Below, piece by piece: positions 1 through 10,897 of a DNA stretch of 64,000 bases. Both the position numbers and the translations under genes were made by a program. Numbering within the stretch: the stretch's first letter is position 1; each line of letters begins with the position of its first letter. The stretch is from Plantago major (taxonomy: Eukaryota > Streptophyta > Magnoliopsida > Lamiales > Plantaginaceae): contig JAIFAC010000181.1 of NCBI GenBank assembly GCA_026545765.1, forward strand, positions 87,650-151,649, written 5' to 3'. The notes under the pieces are model-generated. The model searched no databases, was not told the origin of the DNA, and saw only the letters and a program-made list of their open reading frames with translations.

Positions 1-259
1 AAACCGGATCATCACTACCGTGTTCGCTCTTCTTACCATTGATTTTCACCAACTAGTTTTCTTCTGTTTCCTGTGTTAGGTTTAGTTTAGGTAAAAATAC
101 AAATTTCCAATTCTTGTTTTATGCAAACATCTTTGTATTTGCTCTGCATCACTATAGTGGCTTAGTTAGCTCCTTAGTGAACGATCATGTGGTTTAGCTT
201 TGTCTGTCTATAACAACTGCTTACTACTTGGTTTTCTAAGTAATAATTTGAGCACATCA
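1..259 (+). repeat. 3' end of the first TR-GAG LTR (cut by window edge)
   Basis: Near-identical to the last part of the LTR at 15756-17157 (its 16900-17157 stretch). It ends in CACATCA followed three bases later by the primer site. About 1.14 kb of this LTR should lie left of the window. Confidence 0.85.
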
Positions 260-263
260 AATT

Positions 264-281
264 TGGCGCCGCTGCCGGGGA
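264..281 (+). other. Primer binding site, tRNA-Asp type (unit 1)
   Basis: TGGCGCCGCTGCCGGGGA differs by one base from the complement of the 3' end of plant tRNA-Asp (TGGCGCCGTTGCCGGGGA), the primer site typical of Athila-type Gypsy elements. The LTR end is a few bases upstream. Confidence 0.8.
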
Positions 282-427
282 GTTAACTTCCTCTGTAGTG
301 TTTAGGAGTTTTTACATTTTTGTTTGTTCGTTTGTTTGTTTTTCTATTTTAGATTAGTTTTTGTGGATCTGCTCTTTGGTTTTGTTTTTCTATGTGCAGA
401 TACTAGTAATTCAGCAAGGGCTCAAAG

Positions 428-1278
428 ATGGCTATGACGTTTGGAGATTACTATTGTTCGTATGTCATGCCTAAAGAACCATGTATAAAGCTGGATGTGG
501 ATGCCAGGAATTATTGGGCGAACACTGCTTACTACTCCATTCTTACCAAGTTTGATGGATATGGTGATGTTCGAAAATTCTTAGAGGCATTTGAGGATGG
601 TGTGCTGAGGATTCCGCATGAGAATGAAGAGGGGATTTGGCTTTCAGAAGAGCAAATTTTGCATGAGGATGTTTGATGGAGCCTTGGAAGGTCTCTAGAA
701 ATTGGCTTACGCCGCACCGAGGGATTGATCGACTCTCGATCGTTGAGGTATCTAATTCTTTTGTAGAGAGGTATTCTCCTGCACTGGGGTGGAAATCTCG
801 ATACGCCTCTCCACCGAGGTCTCTCTCAATCAAGCACCCTAAGTGTTCTGATGATGAGCTAGTTGTGGAGCTTGACTTGTCTTGCTCTACGACGACACCT
901 GAATTAGACTCTTCCACTCTTGCGGTCGACGAAGGAGGTATGGAGGAAGTATCTGATGACGATATTTTAGAGGATGCTCTTTCATTCCCTTCATTAGCTA
1001 TTACACATGCTGCCATCGAGGCTCAGGATATCTTCGTCCTTGAGAGCCACTGCACAGATAATTACCAAGGGAGTTTTGATCCTTTATTTTCTATTTATTT
1101 GTCCCCTATTCCCTTAGGTTATTCTTTAGTTTGTGATTCTGCTTATTTGTTTAATTCTAGTTTGCGGGGAATTAGGGACATACTGGAGAACTTGAGGAGA
1201 GGAGCTAAGGATGGTTCGCAAAATACTGTGTATACCGGGAAGGATGCAAGGGATTCGTTCCCGTTTGATAATGGATAG
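428..1278 (+). pseudogene. gag: gag remnant of TR-GAG unit 1
   Basis: Two overlapping frames (428-676 and 673-1278) together match the single gag-like product seen in unit 2. The N-terminal part starts MAMTFGDYYCSYVMPKEP. The middle has the retrotransposon gag signature: a DGALEG..RNWL stretch, best seen in unit 2, then a serine/tryptophan step and FVERYSP. The C-terminal half is acidic and serine-rich, with no zinc knuckle. Compared with unit 2 it has small indels near 580-830 that break the frame. Its role would be the nucleocapsid of a virus-like particle. No pol follows, so this was the only protein of the element. The ATG at 428 is chosen because the same ATG context occurs at 17327. Confidence 0.6.
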
Positions 1279-1322
1279 CAGCATTTCCCGAAAGTCGAGC
1301 CAAACGACTATAATAAAAGGTG

Positions 1323-1345
1323 CTTCCCGGGAGGCAACCCGGGGG
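1323..1345 (+). other. GC-rich hairpin downstream of gag (unit 1)
   Basis: CCCGGG at 1326-1331 pairs with CCCGGG at 1338-1343 around the loop AGGCAA, about 45 bases after the gag stop. It is conserved exactly at 18217-18234 in unit 2. The following GGGTAAGT resembles a splice donor in unit 1, but unit 2 has GGGTATGT. An RNA structure is likely; its function (packaging, splicing or dimerisation) is unknown. Confidence 0.6.
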
Positions 1346-1994
1346 TAAGTTTCCTTTATTTTTTCTATTCTATTCCTTCGCTTGCTTAAACTTGAAACTC
1401 GAGGACGAGCTAAAGTTTAGGTTTGGGGAGGGATTTCATGTGTTTTGTGTTATCTACGTGGGGTGGTATGTTAGCCACTTTTTATGTCATTCTAGTTCGC
1501 CAGTTGTTGGTTTTTTATTTTTTATTTTTTATTTATGGTGAGTCGGAGTTGTTCTTCCAAGTCGAACGTCTATTGTAGATGATAAATTTTCTTGCTGCTT
1601 ATGTTCTGTATGATATTTAGCTGGAAGTTGTGTAGTGGATTCAAAATCCTACAAGTTCGTTTCTCTTTTAAATAATAAGTTTGTGTAGCTCTTTAATCCA
1701 AAAGCCTGTGAGCAAGCCTTGAGCCGATGAAAAAATATTGTACCGGCACCTGTGTTAATTTTTTCGGGAAGTGCAAACTCCCTTGTTTGCGCCTCATCAT
1801 TCTCATGTGTACTTTGTGTAAGTTAAGTATGACGAACGACATGATTTTCATTCTTATTTTCTTGTGCTAAACCCGTTCCAAGAACAGGTTTGGGGAGGAA
1901 GTTTATGTGAGCCGTGTATATTTAATGACTGTGTTGTGGCTTTTGTTCTCTCAAAAATATTGGAATAAGTCTCGGAGTGTATCTATGGCATTTT
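1346..1994 (+). other. TR-GAG unit 1 internal non-coding region
   Basis: No credible ORF. It aligns with 33419-34072 of unit 2. It contains a CTCGAGGACGAGC motif (near 1399) followed by a purine-rich GGTTTGGGGAGGG tract, and a second GGTTTGGGGAGGAAG tract near 1888. Both resemble the polypurine tract just upstream of the LTRs at 15756 and 34771. The region ends where the CACTA insert begins. Confidence 0.6.
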
Positions 1995-2002
1995 GGTGGC
2001 AA

Positions 2003-2800
2003 AAAAATTTGTCACAAAATGGTTAAAATTTGTCACAACACAGATCTAGTGACAAAACAATTTGTCACAGTGTCGTCACTTTTTCCCCCTCATAAATGGC
2101 CTATTGTGACAAAATGACACTTCGTCACATCAATTACATCTAATGTGACAAAGTTATTTTGTCACAAATACATTTTTTTCATCACAAAAGTTATTTTCGC
2201 ACTCCCAAACATTCATCACAATTACTCAATTTCCTCAGGAAAAGACATCACATTTGTGACTAAATTTCATCACAAAATGTCTTGAACAATAGTGACTAAA
2301 TTTCATCACGAAATGTCTTGAATTTTTGTGACCAAATTTCATCACAAAATGTCTTGAACATTTGTGACCAAATTTCATCATAAAATATCTTCATCATTTG
2401 TGAGTAAACTTCATCACAAAATGTCTTGAACATTTGTGGCCAAATTCCATCACAAAATGTCTTAAACATTCGTGACCAAATTTCATCATAAAAGACTAGA
2501 ACATTTGTGACAACATTGCATCACAAAAGGTAATTTAATGTGACAAGTTATTTAGTCACATTAGTTGTTCTTTATCACAAATGTCGATTTTTCGGTACCC
2601 CAAAGATCATCACGTATGTTTAATTTTTATCACAAAAGACTTGAGAAATATGATAAAATATTGTCACAATATCGCTTTATAGTGACAATTTATTTCTCAG
2701 AAAAACTATTTTTTCATCACCAATCTATATATATTGGTTGAACGGAATTCATCACACTTAATTGTGAAATAATGTCATCACATAAAGGGTATCAAAATAT
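2003..2800. repeat. CACTA left subterminal repeat region
   Basis: More than twenty copies of TCACAAA or TTTGTGAC in both orientations. From about 2240 to 2530 they form a tandem array of units of roughly 45 bases, each combining TCATCACAAAATGTCTTGAA with a following TTGTGACCAAATT. Such arrays are the binding platform of the TNPA protein in En/Spm elements; that role is inferred from the family. Confidence 0.75.
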
Positions 2801-3043
2801 CGTTCCACGAAAATTGAAAACCAAAAATGACTAAAATACTAAAAAGTTGCATTGAAATGATAATAATTGTCAAACACTTGTCCAGTCTGAAACCAAACTA
2901 GGTAGCAATTCATAGACCATTTGAGTTTGAGAAATAAGATCAAAATGGAGTTAACATATAATGATCACAAACTAGATGCTTCTCTTCCATTATATGTCAT
3001 TCCACGCAAAAAAATCCATATGCTTCATGTCTCCAAGTTGCAG
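2801..3043. other. CACTA 3' flank, no gene seen
   Basis: AT-rich sequence between the subterminal repeats and the last TNPA exon. It would be the 3' untranslated part of the minus-strand gene. No other feature is visible. Confidence 0.5.
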
Positions 3044-6000
3044 CTAAGTTTCTCCAGCTTCATCGAAATCACCATCTGCATACGATAAAAAAAAACTTCA
3101 ACACTAGAGAGATAATGTATTCATACACATAATAACGAACTAGCTTATAGGTTACAATGAGCCATGTCTATAAGTTAGATTCTACTGCCTCATCCAGAGC
3201 ACAATATATACAAGACGACAAGTTCAACAGTTCAACTTTAAGATGAGGTATTCATACACAACACGAATTGGTGTTCTATCATTTAAGCATGTATAGTACT
3301 CTGATATTGTCTGCAAATTAGCAATTAGTTCTCTTCTCATCATTATCATTCATACTAGTAGAGAACAGATCGATTCGAAATCAGGAAAAACACTTAACAA
3401 ATCAATTGTTGAATGATAATGAACAGAAATGGTTATAGGCTTTTTTTTTTAAAGAAATTAAAAATGTATTAAAAAAAGCACAAATGCTACACAATATGAA
3501 GAAATACATGAATGAGAAGCCTACCAACAGGACATGACCTGTGCACCAAGATAACAAGAGCAAATGTGCCAAAGGCACTACAAACAAAACCAATACACCA
3601 ATAAACCTGTTGCCATAAACCTCAGCAGAACAAAAACCTAAGCCCCACTCCAGCACTCTTGGTTAATCCATAATCAAGTTGTTGCTCCAAAATTTAAGTC
3701 TAGAACTGCTTATAGGTTACAATGAGCCATGTCTATAAGTTAGTAGAAACTGCCTCATCCAAAGAACAATATATACAAGACGACAACTTCAATTGTTCAA
3801 ACCTTAAGATGAGGTATTCTTACACAACAAAAATTCATTTTCTATAATTTACATAGCCACATAATATATGGAAAAGAAATCAAACGGATTCACATTAAAA
3901 CAAATGAATTTAGATTTGTGTCATGGTCCTGACAATATATTTAGTCATTAAAACATAATAAATAGAAGAAACATAACAGATGTCCTGCTAGAAAAGAGTT
4001 GGAAGCTTTATTTTATTTACTTCATCCAATAAATCGAACCCCGAAAAAGATAGATGCTTTTCAACAAAATACGTAAACAAAAAAAACGAAAAAAGAAAGC
4101 TTAACACTTACCATTAATAATTTCAGTGATACCGGGCAGCTTTCCGAAAATCTTCTCCCACTTTAACATTTGAGCTTTCATAAAGTTCACATTATTTCCT
4201 TGCTCCTTGCATTTATTAGTTAGGTAAGTTATCTACTCATTAGCTTTGTCCAATTCAGATAATTTCTCTTTGATGTCAATTTCAACAGTCATGCTTGATG
4301 TAATTCCACGAGATGCTTGCAATCCATGTCCCATCCCTTTTATATACCCGTACTTGTGACCAAGTGTGGACTTCACAATTTGAGACTCAATAATCGACTC
4401 TCCATCACTATCTTTACCTTTGTTTCTCTTATCAACCACCTCCTCCTACATCATTTTAACATATCAACTAATGCATAATACATGTAAAATTAAATAGCTA
4501 CGTATCAAATCAGCAAATTAATGTTTTCTTACATATCTTAACTTTGCAACAGGATTCACGAATTCACCTCCTTTTTTGCTCCGAGTCAGTTTAAAAAATT
4601 CAATCTCACTTTTCTCTTCCTTTTCATGTGGAATAAACACAACAATAATTAGTATAATGTTATGGAAACATCATAGAGACTTGACATGAAAATAATTTTT
4701 CAAAATGATAAAATACTTGAAATTGAGAAGTCAACAAGGATGTACCATATTTTTAAATCGGCGAAGGAAAGGGGTTCTTCCAGTTGTTTGATTGAACAAC
4801 ATTTTACCTCGGTTTTGAATGTTGATGCTTGATCTTTCCTGGAAATATCACAAATGTTAACTAAAAACATGTTCAAAGTTGATATGTTAGATATACATCA
4901 GCTCCTTACTATATGGAATACTAATTAAAAGATCTACACAAATGCAATACACATCAAAATGTCACATGAATATGTCACATCAAGTAGAGGGGTGGAAAGT
5001 ATGAAACTGATACATATAAACATTTTGCCAAGTTGGAAGAAAATAACCTTGTATTTAAGGTCCTCGATGAAGTCACACGCCAATTGCCACTTCTCTAAAG
5101 TAACATCTCCTCTAGGAGACACACTCCTGGGATTAATGCCTTTAGCTTCTAAGGACTTGTAGGCAACATGCAAAGTATACCTCCATCTTGTATATGCAGT
5201 CTGGAACTTATTGTCGATGATTTGTTGAACACGTGGAGTATCATGATCTTCAATATCACATAGGTGCTGCAAATACATTGGATATTTTTGTCAAGTGCAA
5301 CTCAGAATTAAATATTAACAAATTATAATAATTTTACTTACACCAAGCCTAGCATAGCAAAAGTCTTTGCTAAAAGACGAAACATCCTCCCAATCGACTA
5401 TCTCTTTTCCAATATCAGCATGTCCTCTTACTATCACACCAACTGCAGTGCTAAATTGTTCATCATTATTCACGGACATATTTCTCCTGTAAAAATGAGA
5501 TCTTCAACTTCCCATGCTAGATAAAATTAAACCACATGATAATAGAATACAAATTTAGGTTCCAAGCAGGTTATTTCAGGTTATTTATTATTGATAAGTA
5601 CCACAATTAGTTACCTTTTGCACAAGTTTCTCCAGTGATTCGCCACGAGAAACACCCCGAACTGCCTTCTTTATTTCTAAAAGAGAAAACAATTTAATTC
5701 TAACAAAGAAAATCATTCAAATTTAATTCTAACAATTTACTCACTTGGGGCTACATTGAGATTAGGAGAAGGAGCTACATCGACATTTGGTGTTAGAGCT
5801 ACAGTTTTATTTCGAGCTGGAGGTACATTGCTGTTTGGAGCTTGAGTGCTAGTAATCTTAGGACCTGGACCTTGAGTGCTAGTGATCTTAGGAGCTGGAA
5901 CTTCAGATTCCACGACTACTAGAGTTTCACTGATATTAGGTGCTAGAGCTTCACCTTCTGCAATGCCAAGTTAGTTCTATGAGCAAGTAGCTATGTAATC

Positions 6001-6661
6001 CAGAAGACGAATTCTGCATTTTATCTATACCATTCAAAATAAAATTGAACTAAAATGTCAATGGGAAATCGCTAATCAAATAGTTAAATAAGAAAAACTA
6101 TTAAGTATAGGAAAAGTTTACTCATACCCAACAAAAGTGACCAGCGGAGAGATGCTGCATCTTCATCTAACAAAAGTAATGTTGCAATCAGAACGTTAAA
6201 CACATGTATTACACATTAATTTATAGGTAAGGGACACTAACCTATAGATGTGATAGTTTTAGTTTTAGAACCTCATTGCTCAGGCAAGTTTGATGTTGAA
6301 TCTTTAGAGTTATCACTCGAGCCTCCAAGTCCATTTAGATTCATTGCGAGTTCTTTTGTTTGATGAGTATCTAAACCCAAACATCCTTTTTCCCAGCAGA
6401 CCCTAAAATTAAGACATGTTATATGTTCATAATCATATGAAATAAAAGGAATTTAATCAAATGATGAGATATTCATGTAAGATATTTGGTACCTTTTGAA
6501 ATATGGCCAACATAAGCCTCATTTGCATCTGGGACACGTGATTTCGACAATGGAGCAGATGATCTAGTGACTCGTTTCAAAACATTTTTACTTAAACTTT
6601 GACCTTCCTCGCCCATCAAACGTCTAATTCTCTTCAACCCCGTAATACCAGGCCCCGACAT
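3044..6661 (-). pseudogene. TNPA-like CACTA protein, multi-exon (plant transposase Ptta/En/Spm family)
   Basis: The start is chosen at 6661 (MSGPGITGLKRIRR). An exon at about 5740-5960 encodes a proline-rich stretch with repeated APK/TSTQ units. Exons at about 5480-5340 and 5262-5049 encode DWEDVSSFSKDFCYARLG and HLCDIEDHD, then a helix-rich WRYTLHVAYKSLEA block and EKWQLACDFIEDLKYK. The next exon (about 4840-4745) has NRGKMLFNQTTGRTPF, close to the NR.K...H..G..F signature of this family. Exon 4439-4112 has LGHKYGYIKGMGHG and a coiled tail. A donor ATG|GTAAGTG lies at 4111, and the last exon, 3075-3044, encodes DGDFDEAGET and a stop. An in-frame TAG sits near 4230, so this copy may be dead. 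TNPA-type proteins bind the subterminal repeats and assist excision. Exon borders were read by eye. Confidence 0.6.
3142..3829. repeat. Direct repeat of about 120 bp inside the last TNPA intron
   Basis: The block starting CTTATAGGTTACAATGAGCC at 3144 recurs at 3709 with a few differences and one small rearrangement (copies about 3142-3260 and 3708-3829). The 450 bases between include an A/T-rich stretch with a T10 run near 3440. This looks like a local duplication or a pair of repeats flanking an insert. No coding sense was found. Confidence 0.7.
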
Positions 6662-6702
6662 CTTCACCATAATGTGAATAAATTGTATGAGAATGGATGT
6701 CA

Positions 6703-6704
<2 letters not shown>

Positions 6705-6776
<72 letters not shown>
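6705..6776. repeat. (TA)n microsatellite
   Basis: About 72 bases of uninterrupted alternating A and T, located 44 bases upstream of the TNPA-like start codon (minus strand). A 102-residue reading frame spanning it owes its Tyr-Ile run to this repeat. Confidence 0.95.
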
Positions 6777-6778
<2 letters not shown>

Positions 6779-6781
6779 CAT

Positions 6782-7380
6782 GTCAAGGATACACTATCTC
6801 TCATTGTTGAGCATTAACAGGTAAAAACACTCCAATAAAATATAGGAACCTTAAGTACATAACAATTACGTTTTGGTTCAAGGCCAGAATCAGTATAAAC
6901 TTTCATCACAACTCTGAAACATGGAAGGGTTAATTCTTAATTAAAATAGCCAAATAGACAATCTGACAACTTAAAAAGGCCCAAGATTTACATAAGCAAT
7001 ACCCATAGCCATAAGAAATACACTTATCAAAGTAATAAGAATAAGAGGGTTGTTGCATCAATTTACTCTTTGTATAAGAAAAGAAGTTGGAATATAAAAG
7101 GAAAGAAAGCAACGTCTTGGGGTTAACACGTTGGGATTTGCGATCCCAGGTAAGATCGGTTAAGTGCATATTTCATTTAACTATATTAATTTAACAACAT
7201 CTCTAATTATATCTAAGTTTTTTTTATCTTGTTTATTTCGATTCGCTTATTTTCAGAAGGAATATGCACTTACAATTACAGAAAAATAGAGGCGACTTGC
7301 CTTACTTAGTATATTATAGCATAGCCCTGTACAAAAGTAATTGCACTATATAACCCTTATGATCTCTCTTCTTTGCTTAA
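6782..7380. other. CACTA interior, no gene seen
   Basis: AT-rich sequence with no coding signal. It would contain the 5' flank of the minus-strand TNPA-like gene. Confidence 0.4.
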
Positions 7381-7517
7381 NNNNNNNNNNNNNNNNNNNN
7401 NNNNNNNNNNNNNNNNNNNNNNNNNNNNNNNNNNNNNNNNNNNNNNNNNNNNNNNNNNNNNNNNNNNNNNNNNNNNNNNNNNNNNNNNNNNNNNNNNNNN
7501 NNNNNNNNNNNNNNNNN
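7381..7517. other. Assembly gap of 137 N
   Basis: A run of N. Reading frames crossing it are meaningless. Confidence 1.
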
Positions 7518-9018
7518 CCCGAACCAACACCATTTCCATATTATTCTAAGGCTCAAACTTCTCTCGGATGACTTCCACCTTTTCTACTTTTTGAATCCTA
7601 GAAATTCCATTCTTGTGATTGAACTAAAACGACACGTACCATATAACCATAACCCTATAGATAAGCTAAACAAGGATCGTCAACAAGGGCGTTCTAGTGC
7701 AGCAGTCAAACTATTTATAAATCATGTGGAAACAGTGAAATCAAAGGGCATTACTTAAATGTTATCATGGTACATGCGAATGGTTAGCTCTTTCCTTTCC
7801 AACCATGCGACATAGTAAAACTTTATAAGGGATGGCTCTAACTAATTGTCCACCCTTTCTAGGCATCCAGCTGACAAAGGAGCCTAACACCCCTACCTAT
7901 TTGTTTTTTATTTTTTTATTATTCTATTTTCTTTTTAGAACACATCACAATATTAACACGGCTTTATGTCTATTAATAAAAACATCTCTTTTTCTAAGTC
8001 TTCCTTCTTTCCAAAGCAGCATACAAGCATACATCTCTTTTTTTTTTCTAATATAATTCTGATATTTTCTTTTCAAAAAAAAATGAAGAAAAACTCTAAC
8101 TTCTAAATCAATCTTGTAATTAGATACCAGACGAATCAATGAGTGATCAGAATCAATGGACTTGAATTGTTTATGATGAATTGTTTATGAACGAGCGCAA
8201 AAATCCTTTGATCTAAATGCTATTTCCTAAATTCGTTAGTAATAGCCTTGTAGAAACAATAGTCCAGAAGTATCATCCCATCCCATTTCCTGCTGTAATG
8301 TAATATGTATAAATTGTAAAAATTGACAAAGGGGGTATAAAACATACCAATTTAGCTGTCGTCCTTTATTGCTATATTCCTATATAGATACGAAATTAAA
8401 GGTTTTGTGACTCAGAATTCCAAAATTGAAAAGGGCAGGGGAATTCTAGAACTCTTGGCCCTGGTCTGGTTGTCTGAATGATAACATCCCACAATCAAAT
8501 AACAGATAGTGAAAGATTTGTGAAAGAAGAGACAAAAAAAGGTCTCTAGAGAGTAGAGATTCATCTACATCCGAGTCCAAACGAAGAGTTAAAATTTAAA
8601 GGAAATGAAAGAAACCATGAAAAGACTATATAATCTTACATGATTTTGGAAGTAATTGGACCTCGATCGGTGGTGAGCTCTGGAGGCAGGAGGCGAAATG
8701 AAGAAAGTGTTCAGAGGGGTTTTCTTCTTTCTTTACTAGTACTTGTGAAGTTTACATTTTGTTTTAACTTTTTAGGTTAATTTATTTGACAAAAGGCGCA
8801 CTAAATGTTCTTTCCCCCCTTTTCTTTTCTTTTTCAGTATTTTCCCTCCTTTTCGTATTCTCCTTATTTGTAAGTATTAATGAGAGACCCGATAGACGGA
8901 TTAATGTTCTTAGTTATATGTATAATGTTTTAAATAATATCAATAATGTTTTATGAGTGAACATTTTATATCGTTTTTATGTATATGTATATATCACCGA
9001 TGTTCTTAGTAAAACCTC
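7518..9018. other. CACTA interior, no gene seen
   Basis: AT-rich, with short homopolymers (near 8040 and 8080). I see no conserved domain in any frame. It could be intron or spacer of the transposon, or an old unrelated insert. Confidence 0.4.
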
Positions 9019-9092
9019 TAATGTTTTTGGATATAACTGTAATGTTTATCCGTCTTTTTTGGTCTCTCTATAAGACCGTCTCTCATAAGACC

Positions 9093-9105
9093 TATTATTA
9101 TTATT

Positions 9106-9150
<45 letters not shown>

Positions 9151-9151
9151 A

Positions 9152-9195
<44 letters not shown>

Positions 9196-9198
9196 GTT
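9093..9198. repeat. (TTA/TTG)n microsatellite, unit 1
   Basis: A trinucleotide run that switches from TTA to TTG and back to TTA. Confidence 0.95.
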
Positions 9199-9587
9199 AA
9201 GTCTTCTGATATACGACAACCAATGCTATATGAAAAAAAACCTCAAAATCAATGGCGGAGCTAAAAATGTCCATTGACTAGGGTTGAGGCGGAGCTTAGA
9301 GTTGCGTCCATGGCTAGAGCATAGAGCTCGGCTCGGCAACAAACCTTATATATCATTAGAATGTGTGGGATGAGGTAGAGCTCCATCCACTCATATAACA
9401 ACATAGATGTGTTGGAAATGTTGATCATTAAAAGTCAAAATGGGTAAACGAAATTGGGATGGAGGGAGTATCTTTTAATCAAACCGTTATGTTGTAAATC
9501 TTAGTAGCTAGGCTAATGTTTTTTGGATATAACTGTAATGTCTATCCGTCTTTTTTGGTCTCTCTATAAGACCGTCTCTCATAAGAC

Positions 9588-9588
<1 letters not shown>

Positions 9589-9659
<71 letters not shown>
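9589..9659. repeat. (TTA)n microsatellite, unit 2
   Basis: Pure TTA run at the same place within the second tandem unit. Confidence 0.95.
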
Positions 9660-9660
<1 letters not shown>

Positions 9661-10050
9661 GTCTTCTGATATACGACAACCAATGTTATATGAAAAAAAA
9701 CCTCAAACTCAATGGCGGAGCTAAAAATGTCCATTGACTAGGGTTTGAGGCGAGCTAGAGTCAAGGCCCATGGCTAGAGCATAGAGCTCGGCTCGGCAAC
9801 AAACCTTATATATTATTAGAATGTGTGGGATGAGGTAGAGCTCCATCCACTCATATAACAACATAGATGTGTTGGAAACGTTGATCATGAAAAGTCAAAA
9901 TGGGTAAACGAAATTGGGACGGAGGGAGTATCTTTTAATCAAAACGTTATGTTGTAAATCTTAGTAGCTAGGCTAATGTTTTTTGGATATAACTGTAATC
10001 TCTATCCGTCTTTTTTGGTCCTCTATAAGACCGTCTCTCATAAGACCTAC

Positions 10051-10052
10051 TC

Positions 10053-10115
<63 letters not shown>
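10051..10115. repeat. (TTA)n microsatellite, unit 3
   Basis: Pure TTA run at the same place within the third tandem unit. Confidence 0.95.
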
Positions 10116-10116
<1 letters not shown>

Positions 10117-10420
10117 GTCTTCTGGTATACGAACAACCAATGTTATATGAAAAAAAAACCTCAAACTCAATGGCGGAGCTAAAAATGTCCATTGACTAGG
10201 GTTGAGGCGGAGCTTAGAGTTGCGTCCATGGCTAGAGCATAGAGCTCAGCTCGACAACAAACCTTATATATCATTAGAATGTGTGGGATGAGGTAGTGCT
10301 CCATCCACTCATATAACAACATAGACGTGTTGGAAACGTTGATCATGAAAAGTCAAAATGGATAAACGAAATTGGGACGGAGGGAGTATCTTTTAATCAA
10401 AACGTTATGTTGTTAACGAA

Positions 10421-10897
10421 ATGAGTCGCGTTGTAATATGAAAAACATTAGCCTACTAAGATTTACAAAAGAGCTAACTATATAAGCCATTAGCAAACCA
10501 TGAAGTGCCATCTTACTTTCCACAACATCTAGCCTATGTGCCATTGCCTTACCCAAAGGCCATCTATGTGCCATCGCTTTACCCACCGAGCCGAAATCGC
10601 ACCAAGTCAGGCCCTACAAGTACCAAAAACCTATGTGCCATTTCCTTACCCAGCTTGTGCCAAAACTGCACCAAACTATGCCCTCAAGTACGAAGACCAT
10701 GCCAAATTGTGCCCACACACTACACTTGTGCTAGATCAGTGTCAACGAGACCAACCTCCTTATAATAATTATTAACCTAACAATAGTGGCGCATCGATCA
10801 GACCGGATGGGATTATTACTCAATAACTAAAAGCAATATTATGATACAAGACGCGACAACCAACGTTGTGTAGATAACCTCCGACTTAGTGACATTT
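10421..10897. other. Spacer with imperfect short repeats
   Basis: Contains an inverted copy of the unit-junction sequence (10444-10470). A stretch at 10530-10690 repeats CTATGTGCCAT followed by a T/C-rich TTACCCA three times. Two overlapping frames of 79 and 86 codons here are Pro/Tyr/Cys-rich products of that repetition and are not credible genes. Confidence 0.45.

Larger units (their letters stand above)
9019..10420. repeat. Three tandem ~460-495 bp units, each with a TTA/TTG microsatellite and a Stowaway-like end
   Basis: Units start at about 9019, 9514 and 9974 with TAATGTTTTTTGGATATAAC. Each has TCTCTATAAGACCGTCTCTC (one base shorter in unit 3), then a (TTA)n run, then AATGGCGGAGCTAAAAATGT, and ends near GGGACGGAGGGAGTA (9456-9470, 9916-9930, 10374-10388). 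The last motif is the terminus typical of Stowaway/mariner MITEs. In unit 1 the microsatellite is partly TTG, which gives a poly-cysteine artefact frame. The sequence TTGTAAATCTTAGTAG joins units at 9492 and 9952, and an inverted copy lies at 10444-10470. Confidence 0.85.

Noticed and set aside
2240..2530. CRISPR-like spaced repeats
   Set aside because: The repeats are CACTA subterminal motifs with repeat-like spacers in plant DNA.
7341..7571. Reading frames across the N run on both strands
   Set aside because: They exist only because N was translated as unknown residues.
8979..9200. Plus-strand frame of 73 codons with a poly-cysteine tail
   Set aside because: The tail is the TTG/TTA microsatellite read in one frame.
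9450..9475. Complete Stowaway MITE
   Set aside because: Only the GGGACGGAGGGAGTA end is present in each unit. The opposite CTCCCTCCGTCCC end was not found.
9968..10192. Minus-strand frames with Asn or Ile runs
   Set aside because: They are translations of the (TTA)n repeat in unit 3.
10505..10775. Two overlapping Pro/Cys/Tyr-rich frames that might be a small secreted protein
   Set aside because: The composition comes from an imperfect short repeat, two frames are equally open, and no signal peptide is seen.
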